From: Levilactobacillus zymae
Lineage (GTDB): Bacteria > Bacillota > Bacilli > Lactobacillales > Lactobacillaceae
Assembly: GCF_032190635.1 (NCBI RefSeq)
Contig: NZ_JAVLAS010000001.1
Span: 2,581,372-2,645,371, forward strand
DNA: 64,000 nucleotides
Direction of reading: 5' to 3'
Shown here: positions 44,515-54,900 of the stretch, one piece after another
How the letters are laid out: every line of letters begins with the position of its first letter
Numbering within the stretch: position 1 is the first letter of the stretch
Notes under the pieces: generated by a model
What the model saw: only the letters and a program-made list of their open reading frames with translations
Database searches by the model: none
What the model was told of the DNA's origin: nothing
Made by a program: the position numbers and the translations under genes

Positions 44515-45363
44515 ATGACATTATCCAGCATCACCGAAACCCGGCCCCTCGCCGACGGACACCAAATTCCCAAGTTAGGGTTTGGGACCTACCTACTCAG
44601 TGACCAAGCCACCATGGACGCCACCATTCAGGCCGCGTGGGACGCCGGCTACCGGCTCTTCGATACGGCCATGCTCTACCGCAACGAGGACCTTCTCGGT
44701 AACACCTTACAGACGTTGAACCTCCCCCGCCCCGACTTGTATCTGACCAGCAAGGTGGCCGAGGTTGTCCAGGGCTACGATGAAACCCTCAAGGCCGTCG
44801 ACGGGTCCCTGAAACGGCTGCAAACCGACTACCTGGACCTCTTATTAATCCACTGGCCGGTGCGTGCCCACTTCTTCGACACCTGGCGCGCCCTAGAACA
44901 GCTCAAGGCCGATGGTAAAGTGCGGTCGATTGGGGTCTCTAACTACACCATCGCCCACCTCGAACTCTTAGCCACCCGGGCCAAGGAAATGCCGGTGGTC
45001 AACCAAGTCGAGTACCACCCCTACCTGAATCAGCAAGCCTTATTGGACCACGACACGGAAAACCACATCGTGACCGAGGCCTGGAGTCCCCTGGGGCGTC
45101 GCGTCGTTTTGGGCGATCCGATGATCAAGAAGATCGGTGACCACCACCAAAAGTCCGTGGCTCAGGTCATCTTACGTTGGGAACTCCAACACGGCATCTT
45201 ACCGATTCCGAAGTCCCAGCACGCCGAACGCATCGTGGAAAACGCCCAGGTCTTTGACTTCGAATTGAGCGCCGATGAACTATCGATGATTGACCTGTTG
45301 AACAAGCATCAACGGACCGGAAACGAACCGGAAATCGTCTACGAAACCGGGAAACAGTACTAA
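44515..45363 (+). CDS. Aldo/keto reductase
   Basis: A 282-residue NADPH-dependent oxidoreductase of the AKR superfamily. It has IPKLGFGTYLLSD, the catalytic Asp-Tyr in GYRLFDTAMLYRNED, the Lys in YLTSKVAEV and the His in LLIHWPVRAHF. The C-terminal IPIPKSQHAERI binds the cofactor phosphate. It reduces aldehydes or ketones of unknown identity. ATG 44515 has AAGGAGGA upstream; an extension to 44491 is less likely. Repeat copy D follows it. Confidence 0.93.
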   Translation: MTLSSITETRPLADGHQIPKLGFGTYLLSDQATMDATIQAAWDAGYRLFDTAMLYRNEDLLGNTLQTLNLPRPDLYLTSKVAEVVQGYDETLKAVDGSLKRLQTDYLDLLLIHWPVRAHFFDTWRALEQLKADGKVRSIGVSNYTIAHLELLATRAKEMPVVNQVEYHPYLNQQALLDHDTENHIVTEAWSPLGRRVVLGDPMIKKIGDHHQKSVAQVILRWELQHGILPIPKSQHAERIVENAQVFDFELSADELSMIDLLNKHQRTGNEPEIVYETGKQY

Positions 45364-45381
45364 AATTAACCTGATTAAACC

Positions 45382-45514
45382 CAAGAGTGGGACAGAAGGC
45401 GGTTAGCTGGTGAGCATGAACGACGGTTCGTAAGCCGGACAATCCTGAACTTGGATTGGCTGGCGACTTTACGGGGTTAAGCGGAACCAGCTGCCTTTTG
45501 GCGCACGTTTCGAC
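45382..45514 (+). repeat. Hairpin repeat element, copy D, 3' of the aldo/keto reductase
   Basis: Here the element is on the plus strand: CAAGAGTGGGACAG, GGTTAGCTGGTGAGCAT, then a degenerate stem (GTAAGCCGGACAATCC, loop TGAACTT, GGATTGG...CTTTAC), then GGGGTTAAGCGGAACCAGCT and CACGTTTCGAC. AGCTGGT pairs with ACCAGCT and AAGGC with GCCTT, both different from copies A and B. Like the others, it begins just after the stop codon of the gene on its own strand. Confidence 0.75.
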
Positions 45515-45533
45515 ACTAAATATTCGGAGACAC

Positions 45534-45566
45534 AAAAAATCTGAGACTTTTGTCCCAGATTTTTTC
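45534..45566. terminator. Bidirectional terminator
   Basis: AAAAAATCTG(A)GAC pairs with GTC(CC)AGATTTTTT. It lies between the reductase/repeat copy D on plus and the glycosyltransferase on minus. Confidence 0.85.
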
Positions 45567-45651
45567 ATTCTAAAATTCTAATTTAACTCGCAATCATCGA
45601 ACGTCACCCGGCCTCTTTTGCGAACAGTCCGCCAACGTGAATTTCACGAGA

Positions 45652-46743
45652 TTAGTCCTCAGTCGAAAACGGGTGATCCTGATCAATCCGTAAATCGACC
45701 GGAATCGTCAGATCTGGTGAAACCAGCATCTGTTCGGCCGCTTGCAAGGCCTGACGCGTGAACCAGCCGTCCCGAATCAACTTTCCAAACTCGTTGACGT
45801 GGTGAATCATGTCGGCAATCTCTTCGTCGCTGATATTTTGAACCACGTCGTCCAATTCGTCGAGACTGTCGATGGCAATCCCCAAGTGGTTTTGCACGAT
45901 GATGTCGGCCACCGCGGCTTGCCGCCAGACAATCACCGGTAACCCGTGCGACAGGTACATCGACACTTTGTGGGGGTGGTTGTAATGGGTGTAGTCGTTG
46001 TAACGGTAACTCGGCGTATCACTATCCCAAGCCAGACCGAACGTCCGGGGGAGCGCTTGGACCAGGTCCCAGCGCCAGAGTTGGCCGCGAAAGTCAACCT
46101 GTGGGTTCGCTGCCAACTTTTCGTCCAACTCGTCGTCGGTCACCCCAAAGACGGTGATCGGCGTCTTTAAATTCCAATCCGCTAAGTAACGGGACTTCAA
46201 GATGTTGCCGGCTAAGACCACGCCCCGCTGGAAATCCTCGGGCTTGGTGTAGTAGCGGTCATCATCGTGATTATCGTCCAGGTAATCCAGTAAGTATTGG
46301 CAGACCATCGGCGTGGTCACGCCGTCCTTTTTTAACTGAGCAGCCATCCGGCGGTTATGCACAATCAACACGTCGCACTTGTTAAAAAAGCCAATCTCGT
46401 CGATCCACTCGGGGGTCTTCTGATTCCGGAGGGTTTCCGAGTCGTGAATCAGGCAGACCATCTTGACTCGCCGCCGGTGCATCTGATCCACGAACGACAT
46501 TTCAAAACGTCCACTATTGAGGGACGGATACTGATACACGATAAAGTCACCGGGTGAAACGGCTGCAGTAATCCCGTCAATGCGCGACGTGACGGCTTCA
46601 TCCGACTCCCCCACGTCGTTATACCGAAAAATGTTGGCCACCTGATAGCCGGTCGCCTGCCCAATGCGGGCAATGTCTAATTTCGCTTGCCGGGTCGCAT
46701 CAAATGTTCGTCCCTGCACGATATCCGTAATCCATTTTTTCAT
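45652..46743 (-). CDS. Glycosyltransferase, Gtf3-like, probable adhesin glycosylation enzyme
   Basis: A 363-residue cytoplasmic protein with two Rossmann-like halves. It resembles Gtf3/GlyG-type glycosyltransferases that extend glycans on serine-rich repeat adhesins, and related galactofuranosyltransferase-like proteins. Features seen: DVLIVHNRRMAAQLKKDGV at about residue 130, and HYNHPHKVSMYLSHGLPVIV in the C-terminal half, a nucleotide-sugar site pattern. The ATG at 46743 has GGAG 9 bases upstream; the frame extends to 46776. Its closeness to SecY2 and the giant adhesin supports the role. Confidence 0.7.
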   Translation of the reverse strand: MKKWITDIVQGRTFDATRQAKLDIARIGQATGYQVANIFRYNDVGESDEAVTSRIDGITAAVSPGDFIVYQYPSLNSGRFEMSFVDQMHRRRVKMVCLIHDSETLRNQKTPEWIDEIGFFNKCDVLIVHNRRMAAQLKKDGVTTPMVCQYLLDYLDDNHDDDRYYTKPEDFQRGVVLAGNILKSRYLADWNLKTPITVFGVTDDELDEKLAANPQVDFRGQLWRWDLVQALPRTFGLAWDSDTPSYRYNDYTHYNHPHKVSMYLSHGLPVIVWRQAAVADIIVQNHLGIAIDSLDELDDVVQNISDEEIADMIHHVNEFGKLIRDGWFTRQALQAAEQMLVSPDLTIPVDLRIDQDHPFSTED

Positions 46744-46838
46744 AGCGAGTTTCTCCATTCGGTTTAAAATCGACAACGTTAACGCTCCGGGTCATCCCTT
46801 AGCGAACTAGCTGACAGTTACCGCCCTAGTCCGGCTGG

Positions 46839-47033
46839 TCACCACTGGAAAATATTAAGTAACGGGAACAAAATTCCGGCGAGCACCACAATGGCGATCG
46901 TGACTGAAATCGCAACGTTCAACCCTTTCCCAGTCGAGGATTTATTCTCCGGTGGCTCCTGGACGTACCCCTTTTCAAGGTGCATCCGAGAAGAGATATC
47001 CTGGTTTAACAAATCTTTCTTCTGCTTACTCAT
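46839..47033 (-). CDS. Small single-TM protein, possible accessory Sec component (Asp4/SecE-like)
   Basis: A 64-residue protein: a charged cytoplasmic part (1-38) and one C-terminal hydrophobic helix (VAISVTIAIVVLAGILFPLL). Its size and topology resemble SecE or the small Asp4/Asp5 subunits of the accessory Sec translocon. Its location, divergent from secY2, supports this, but there is no decisive motif. It has no normal ribosome site. A TATAAT box ends only about 9 bases before the ATG, so the mRNA may be leaderless. Confidence 0.55.
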   Translation of the reverse strand: MSKQKKDLLNQDISSRMHLEKGYVQEPPENKSSTGKGLNVAISVTIAIVVLAGILFPLLNIFQW

Positions 47034-47042
47034 AATGCTATA

Positions 47043-47072
47043 ATTATAACCGTCCTAACATATGAAGCGCAA
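47043..47072 (-). promoter_or_regulatory. Promoter directly abutting the small TM protein gene
   Basis: TTGCGC (47067-47072), an 18-base spacer and a perfect TATAAT (47043-47048) on the minus strand. Transcription would begin within a few bases of the ATG at 47033. Confidence 0.55.
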
Positions 47073-47296
47073 CAATCTTGAAGGGCTTTTTCGGACCATC
47101 ACGGCCCAAATTGACGAACCGTTACCCACCCAGACGAGATTGTGCAACAACTAACGACTTTTTAAGTTTTCCGTCGGTACGGACGTCCCGGTTGTCGCTA
47201 CCTTAATTTTACACCGTTTTGCGACTTACCGTTAATTAATCGGACATTAAATTGGTCATGGGTGGTGTGATACCTAACCCCACCCCCTGTTCCACC

Positions 47297-47327
47297 AACC
47301 ATTCCTTAACTGAATGGTTTATTTTTT
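47297..47327 (+). other. Terminator-like hairpin in the secY2 leader
   Basis: AACCATTC (47297-47304) pairs with GAATGGTT (47312-47319), followed by TATTTTTT. It points along the plus strand with no plus-strand gene upstream and secY2 starting 103 bases later. It may be an attenuator or the end of a small RNA from the 47.05-47.3 kb gap. The rest of that gap shows no gene. Confidence 0.5.
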
Positions 47328-47429
47328 AAATTTTTCGGGGCCGTCATCGAATTTCAACGGTAGCGGACCATTTCGTTAGGTAACCGTCCCAACAACTCGA
47401 CGCCTGACGGGGCTAGAAAGGTGATTCGT

Positions 47430-48665
47430 GTGCATCGTTATCGAGAGTTTTTTACCAGCCTTGGCTGGACAGCCATTATTTTAGCGGTCTTCGTGGCCGG
47501 GCAGGTGGTGCCGCTACCCAACGTGGATTCCGGTACCGCCCAAGATGCCTTAAGCAACGTGACCTTCTTAAAACTATTTGCCAACGTCACCGGGAGCAAC
47601 CTGAGCAACCAGGCCCTCTTTTCCGTCGGTATGGGGCCTTTCATGAGTGCCATGATTATCTGGCAGGCCGTTCAATCCGTCGCCGACGAGCAGGTCGGCC
47701 GGATGACCATTCGCCAGATCAGCTTCTGGAAGTACCTGTTGACCCTTTTTTTGGCCATCATTCAGTCCTTTCAGATGGTCTACTTCATGCGGGCCTCACT
47801 GGACCCCATGTACTTGATCGGTACCCAAATCGATATCACCTTTGCCGGTACCATGCTGATCCTGATTGCCGGGGCCATGTTCGTGGCCTGGCTAGCCAAC
47901 CTTAACGCCGCCATCGGGATCGGGAGCTCCGTCGCCCTGATCGTTCCCGGAATCGTTCGGGGCATCCCCAACAACCTGATGCGCGGGTTTGGGGACAACC
48001 ACACGGTGCCGTTGAAAATGACGGCCACCACCATTACAATTGCCGTCGTGATTGGCCTCATCTTCCTGATTCTCAGCGTTCTGGTCAACGCCGCCGAGCT
48101 GCGCATCCCCATCGAACGGCCGATGCTGGACCGGGAACACTCCAACTCATACCTCCCCATTAAGTTACTCACCTCCGTGGGGATGCCGTTCATGTTCTCC
48201 AGCTCCATCTTTACCTTTCCGGGCTACTTCATTAACCAGTCGATTGGCCCAACGACCGACGTACAACGGTTCATCGCCAGTTGGTTCTCCTATCGAACGC
48301 CCCAGGGTATTCTAGTCTACGGCATCGTTCTTCTAGTCTTAAACTACGCCTTTGGGTACATCAACATTCAGCCGACCCGGCAGACCAAGTCCCTCAAGGA
48401 AAGCGATGACTACATCGTCGGGGTGGCCCCGGGAGACGCTACGGAGCGCTACATTATGCACCACTTCTCGTTACTCACATCCGTCTCGAACGTTTTCATC
48501 TTAATCATCGGGGTGGGTCCCTTGATCGTGGGACTGTTCTACGCACCGGCCGCCAACTACTCGTTATTCCTGGGGTCCATCATGATCCTCGTGGGGATGG
48601 CCTCCGGAATCACCGATCAAGTCCACGCATTACTAACTAAAAACCGTTATCGCGTTTTTGATTAA
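47430..48665 (+). CDS. secY2: Accessory Sec translocase channel SecY2
   Basis: A 411-residue, 10-TM SecY-family channel. It is shorter than housekeeping SecY, and lacks its usual conserved signature, as typical of SecY2. Segments MGPFMSAMIIWQAVQS and ELRIPIERPMLDREHSNSYLPIKLL are SecY-like. SecY2 exports glycosylated serine-rich repeat adhesins such as the one encoded convergently at 48915. GTG 47430 is preferred, with AAAGGTG 6-7 bases upstream; GTG 47421 is the alternative. A strong terminator follows, so no asp genes are cotranscribed. Confidence 0.9.
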   Translation: MHRYREFFTSLGWTAIILAVFVAGQVVPLPNVDSGTAQDALSNVTFLKLFANVTGSNLSNQALFSVGMGPFMSAMIIWQAVQSVADEQVGRMTIRQISFWKYLLTLFLAIIQSFQMVYFMRASLDPMYLIGTQIDITFAGTMLILIAGAMFVAWLANLNAAIGIGSSVALIVPGIVRGIPNNLMRGFGDNHTVPLKMTATTITIAVVIGLIFLILSVLVNAAELRIPIERPMLDREHSNSYLPIKLLTSVGMPFMFSSSIFTFPGYFINQSIGPTTDVQRFIASWFSYRTPQGILVYGIVLLVLNYAFGYINIQPTRQTKSLKESDDYIVGVAPGDATERYIMHHFSLLTSVSNVFILIIGVGPLIVGLFYAPAANYSLFLGSIMILVGMASGITDQVHALLTKNRYRVFD

Positions 48666-48674
48666 CCCTAATCT

Positions 48675-48727
48675 AAAAAAACGGACCGCGAAAACCTTCA
48701 AAAATGGAGGTTTTCGCGGTCCGTTTT
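48675..48727. terminator. Terminator after secY2
   Basis: A 20-bp perfect stem, from AAAACGGACCGCGAAAACCT to its complement, closes a 10-base loop. A and T runs on both sides make it bidirectional. Confidence 0.93.
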
Positions 48728-48838
48728 CAGTTGTGGGTAAAGTTACCCGTCTAGCATTCTACGTCGTTATATCGCCCGTTAACCGGGTTTAAGCGCGCTT
48801 TAGTGACTAACTTCACGATCAACTTCATCCCAACCACC

Positions 48839-48887
48839 AAAAAGCGATGAGCACCGCTCCCTTACGGACGATGCTCATCGCTTTTTT
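48839..48887. terminator. Terminator after the giant adhesin gene
   Basis: AAAAAGCGATGAGCA pairs with TGCTCATCGCTTTTT around an 18-base loop. It lies 28 bases after the adhesin stop codon and can work in both directions. Nothing else is seen between 48728 and 48838. Confidence 0.9.
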
Positions 48888-48914
48888 AGCTGTGAAGCTC
48901 CTGTGACTTATCGA

Positions 48915-51900
48915 CTATGACCGCCGAACGTACACGGAATTCCCGGTAATGTAACCCCCGGCAACCCGGTAACGTAACGTGCCATTATCCGAGAAGTCCC
49001 AACCAAGAACCTTCAAGGTTGTCTTGGCCTTGTAGTGGTGACCGGTCTTCTTCTGAAGGTTGTGGTCCTTATACAGGTTAGCCCCGCGCTTAACCGTCAC
49101 GTGCTTTGGTGTCTTGACGATCCCCGTCTTGACCCATTGCTTGTTGGCCGTGATGTACTTCCCGTTAGTTAACTGGAAGCGCGTGGTTAAGTGGTAGTGC
49201 ACGACTCGCTTGATCTTCAGTTGCTGACCTTGACGATAGTGCGTGACCTTGCCGGTTTGCTTGGTCGTCTTGTAGGCGTTGATGCCCTTCGGATTGATGA
49301 CCGTGACCGTCATGGCCTTCAATTTCCCGTTCTTCAGGACGAAGTCGCCACTCTTGATCTTGGTCTTCAACGTGTACTTGGTCTTGGCCCGTGACCGCGA
49401 CTCGTAGTACGTCTCGTGAACGTAAGCCTTGCGGGCCGTAATGTACCCGACTAAGCCGTACGTCTTGGACTTGTGGTTGACGTCGCGTACCTTGTAGCGT
49501 AAACGACCGCCCTTGGAACGTGCCGTGCCGATGATTACGAATTGTGGTTGCCGACCCCGTGGCATCTTCTTGTACCAGACGATCCGACCCTTCTTAGAGA
49601 AGGTGGCGGACTTGTACAAACCGATCTTCTTGACGGCGGTCACACTCTTACCGATCATCTTCGACTTGCCAGTCGAAATGGTATCGGCGCTGCTCCCGGT
49701 CTTCAAGGTGCCGGTTGTCGTGGTCGACGTGGTCCCTGTGCTGCCACCGGTCGTCCCAGTATTACCGGAACCACCAGAGTTGCCGGTGTTCCCCGTATTA
49801 CCAGAATCACCCGCGTGACCCGACAAGCTGTTGCTGTTGGCAGCTTCGCTCATCGAAGCTTCACTCATTGAAGCCTCACTCATCGAGACTTGACTCATTG
49901 AAGCTTGACTCATTGAGGCTTCACTAGCAGAGGTTTCAGCCGAAACACTCGCCGAAACAATAGCCGAAGTTGAAGCACTCGCAGAGGCCTTAGCCGACTC
50001 ATTAGCCGAAGCCATCGCTGAAGTTGAAGCCGAGACACTCGCAGAGGTCTTAGCCGACTCGTTGGCCGAAGTCATCGCCGAAGTTGAAGCCGAGGCACTG
50101 GCGGAAGCCACACTCTCGGACTTTTCAACCGAAGCACTCACCGAAGCGGATGTGTTGGCCGACTGGGTACTCATTGAGGCTTCCGATTGACTGACTTCAG
50201 ACAATTGACTAGCCGTAGCACCCGAAGCGGCGCTGACGCTGTTTTCAGAAGCACTCATCTCGGAAACCTGACTCTGCAGGGAGTTCGAAACGGATACCAG
50301 ACTGGCATTCGATTCGCTGATCTGCGAAGCGGAGATTTCAGATTGAACGGCGGCTTCAGATTGCGAAGCGGCACTCAAGCTGGTCAACGACTGACTGATG
50401 TCTGACGTCTGACTGGTCGATCCTGCGCTCAGGCTGGCCATCGATTCACTGATGGTCGATAACTCGCTGGCCTCACTTTGCGATTGGGCACTCAAGCTAT
50501 CGAAGGCTTGCGACGTGACCGTCGAGGCACTGGCCGAAGCACTGGCACTCTGACTGGCCGCCGTTGATGCGGACTGAGCTGACGTTGATTGACTAGCACT
50601 AGCTTGCGCGGCATCGGAGGCCGATGCGGCAGCGGAAGCCGTAGCCGACTCACTCGCCGACGTCTGCGTGGACGTCCGCGATGTCGAGTTAGCCGACAAG
50701 ATGCTGGCATCGGAAACCGACCGATCACTCAGGCTGGCCGTCGATGCGGAGATAACCGCACTGACACTGGCATCGCTAAGCGACCGTTGACTCAAGCTGG
50801 TCAATGAAGCCGTAATGCTGATGGAGCGTTGACTCAACGAGGATTCGGACTCGGAAACCCGCGCGGATTGACTAGCAATGGCGCTCGTCGAGGCATTGGC
50901 ACTGGCTACAGCCGACGCTTGACTCTTCGAAGCATCACTGATGGAAGCCTCACTGACGGAAGTTTGACTCTCCGACAGATCACTCATGGATGCTTCGGAT
51001 TGACTCAACTCGGAAACCTGACTGGCCGCCGATTGCGACGCATCACTGACACTCAAGTCGGAAGCCGAAATTGCGGACATCTGACTAGCCGTCGATGTCG
51101 ATTGAACACTCAGACTGGCATTCGACTCACTTTGTTGTGATGTCGAGATGACGGACTGATGGCTGGCATCGGACAGCGATTGTTGACTCAGGCTGGCCGT
51201 CGATTCTGCCAAGCTAGCCGATTGACTGGCTTGTGACTGCGACGTCTCACTCAGACTAGCGTTGGACTGACTGATCTGTGAATCCAATGACGTGTTCGAG
51301 GCTTGACTCAAACTACCCTCACTGGCACTGATCAAGGAGTTATCACTGGCTTGTGATTGCGAGACTTCACTCAGACTGGCCATCGATTCACTGATCGTCG
51401 ACCCTTGAACGGATTCGGAAACCGACCGCTCACTCAGACTCGCCATTGAAGCGGAGACTTCGCCGGAAACGGAAGCACTGGCTGAGGCGCTCTGACTGGC
51501 AACGGAAGCCGTTGACGCACTGGCGCTAGCCGTGGATTCACTGACCGAAGCCGACCCACTCGCAGAAGCACTGGCCGAAGCAATCGCCGATTCACTCTGT
51601 GACGCTTGCGTCGAAGTCCGGGACGTCGAGTTAGCCGACAAGATACTGTCATCGGAAACTGACCGGTCACTCAGACTGGCCGTCGAGGCCGCAATTGAGG
51701 CGCTCTGACTAGCTGCAGATTCGGATTGTTCGCTCAGGCTATCCGCCGAAACGGAATTGCTTGCCGAAACCCGACTCAGAGAAGCCGCACTCTCAGAAAC
51801 CTGAACGGATTGACTGACAACGACACTGGTTGACGCACTCGCGGAAGCTTGACTCTGCGAAGCATCACTCATGGAAGCGAAGCTGGTCGACGTTTGACTC

Positions 51901-54900
51901 ATCGAAGCTTCGGATTGTGAGGTTTCGGAAGCCACCCCACTCATCGAGCTTGAAGCAGCACTGACACTGGCATCGGAAGCCGACATCTCAGATTGTTCGC
52001 TGAGAACGGATTGCGAGTGAGCACTCAGGCTGGCGTTCGACGCGCTGGTCTGCGAGACGGACAAGACGGACTGTTCACTGGCATCCGATTGTGATTGGGC
52101 ACTCAGGCTAGCTTCACTACCGCTAATCTCGGAAGCGTACGAGGAATCACTCGCCTCACTGAGACTAGCTTCACTGGCACTGATTGCGGACAATTCACTG
52201 GCCTGTGAAACGGACCGATCACTCAGACTGGCCGTGGAGTAAGCGATTGACGCTTGTTGCGATGCGGAAACCGAAGCACTACCACTGGCACTGATCGAGG
52301 CGGACTCGCTTTGAGAAGCTTGACTCGAACTCGTTTGTGCGGAGGTCGAAGCCGAAACACTGGCGGAAGTCGAAGCCGACTCGCTAGCGCTGGTTTGTTC
52401 CGACGTCCGGGACGTGGAGTTGGCCGACAGGATGCTGGTATCGGAGATTGACCGGTCACTCAGACTAGCTGCGGACTCGGAGATCTCGGCACTGACACTG
52501 GCATCGCTGATGGATTGTTGACTGTTACTGTTAGCCGAAGCCGATTCGCTGGCGGAGAGTTCACTCAGAGAAGCCGCACTCATGGAAACAACGGCGGATT
52601 GACTGGCGACGACACTAGCCGAAACGCTAGCGGAGTCGACCGCCGAAACCTGACTCAAGGAAGCTTCGGAGTTGGAAGCCTCGGAGGCCACGCTGGCAGC
52701 GGACTGGCTAACCACGCTGGTGCTATTTTCAGCAGACGTGATCGCGGATTGCTCGCTGGCGATCCCGGCAGATTGTTCACTCAGGCTGGCATTCGACATG
52801 CTCAGTTGTGAGTCGGCAATCTCGGATTGTTCGCTGGCATCGTGTTGTGATTGTTCACTCAGGCTGGCGTTGCTTTCACTAATCTGTGAATCGTAGTCGG
52901 AGTTCGATTCAGCGCTCAGGCTTTGCTCTTGCGAGGCGATGACCGAGTTCTGACTAGCTTCACTCGCGGACTTCTGACTGACACTGGCGTCGGAAGTGGA
53001 AATACTCAACGACGTGTCAACGGAAGTCTGAACACTTTGACTGACAACCGCGGAAACGGACTGATCAACCGAGTTCTGGCTGACGCTCAGGTCGGCGGAA
53101 GTCGAAGCCGAAGCACTCGCGGAAGTCGTTGCCGATTCACTAGCACTGGCTTGCGATTCCGTTCGTGACGTGGAGGCCACGACACTGGCATCGGAAACCG
53201 ACCGGTCACTCAGGCTGGCGGCAGATGTGGAAGCCACCGAATTCTGACTCGCGATGCTCAACGATTGTTGACTGTTACTGTTGGCAGAAGCCGAGTTGCT
53301 TGCGGAAACCTGACTCAACGAGTTCTCACTCATCGAAGCTTCGGATTGCGAAGCGGCGGAGGCCACACTCAACGCGGAAGTCGAGGCGACACTCTGACTG
53401 GCTTCACTCGCCGACATCTCGGAGTGCTGACTGATCAACGACTCGGAAACGTGACTCAAGCTGGCGTTCGATTCGCTCAATTGCGATTCGGAGATCTGCG
53501 ATTGTTGACTAGCCGCAGAAGCCGAAGCGGTACTCAAGCTGGCCGCGCTTTGACTCAGTTCGGAGTTGTACGTGGAGTCGGAAGCGTCACTCACGCTTTG
53601 TTCCGTAGAGGTCAACGCCGAAGCCTGACTCTCACCGGAATCAATGGTCTGACTGACACTAGCGATTGACCGCGAAACCTCAGCGGACTCGCTGGCCGAC
53701 GTTGAAGCACTCTGGCTGGCGACGACCGAAGCAGACTGACTAGCAATCGACCGGGACTGACTGGTTAAGACGGAGTCGGAAGCCGATTGTTCAGCTGAAG
53801 TCGAGGCCGAAGCACTCTGACTAGCTTGTTCCGAGGTCCGGGAAGTCGAGTTGGCCGACAAGATGCTGGCGTCGGAAGCCGACCGGTCACTCAGGCTAGC
53901 TGCCGATTCAGACATCGCCGCACTTTGACTGGCGTCACTTTGCGATTGTTGACTGAGACTATTAGCGGATTCGGAGTTAGCCGCCGAAACGGTACTCAAC
54001 GAAGCATCCGAAACGGAATTGTCAGCCGAAACACTCGCGGAGGTCGAGGCGGAGTCGGAAGCCGAAGCCACACTCATCGACCCGTGACTGATGGAGCCAT
54101 CACTCAGGGAAGCTTCGGAAGCCGAAACTTCGGAGTTGGTGCTGGTCAACGATTCGTTGGCGTCACTGAGACTGGCTTCACTGGCCGAAACCATCGATAA
54201 CTCACTGACGATATCCGTGGAGACCTGACTCAGACTGGCATTAGAAACGCTCAGTTGTGAATCGGCCATTTCGGATTGTTCACTGGCATCGACTTGCGAT
54301 TGGGCACTCAGGCTGTTGGCTAAGCTGGTCATCGATTCATCATAGGACGAATCCGAAGCGTCGCTTAGGCTCTGTGCCGTCGAGGTCCAAGCGGAAACCT
54401 GACTGGCTTCACTATCGGACTTGGCACTGACACTGGCTACGGCTTTGGACATTTCAGCCGAGGCCGTTTGCGAAGCCCAGACGCTCTCGCTGGCCACGAT
54501 AGCGGCCGAAGCACTGGCAGAAGCTTGGGCTTCACTGGTCAGAACGGACGTGGAAGCCGATTCGCTGGCCGAAACGTTGGCCGACTCGCTTTCACTGGTT
54601 TGGGTGGAATTCCGGGATTCGGAGTTGGCGGATAAGCCGCTAGCGGCGGAAGCCGACCGTTCACTCAAACTCAAAGCAGAGGCAGAAATTTCAGAAGTTT
54701 CACTGGCGTTGCTGTCGATCCGTTCGCTCAAACTTGCGGCGGAAACGTCGGCACTCGCGGAAACTTGACTCAACGACCAATTACTCATCGAGGCTTCAGA
54801 CTGCGAAGCTTCGGAGGTGACGCTGCCCGCCGAGACGGAAGCGGCACTTTGACTCGCTTCCGCAACGGAAACGGACGTCAATTGACTAACGGTCGATTCG

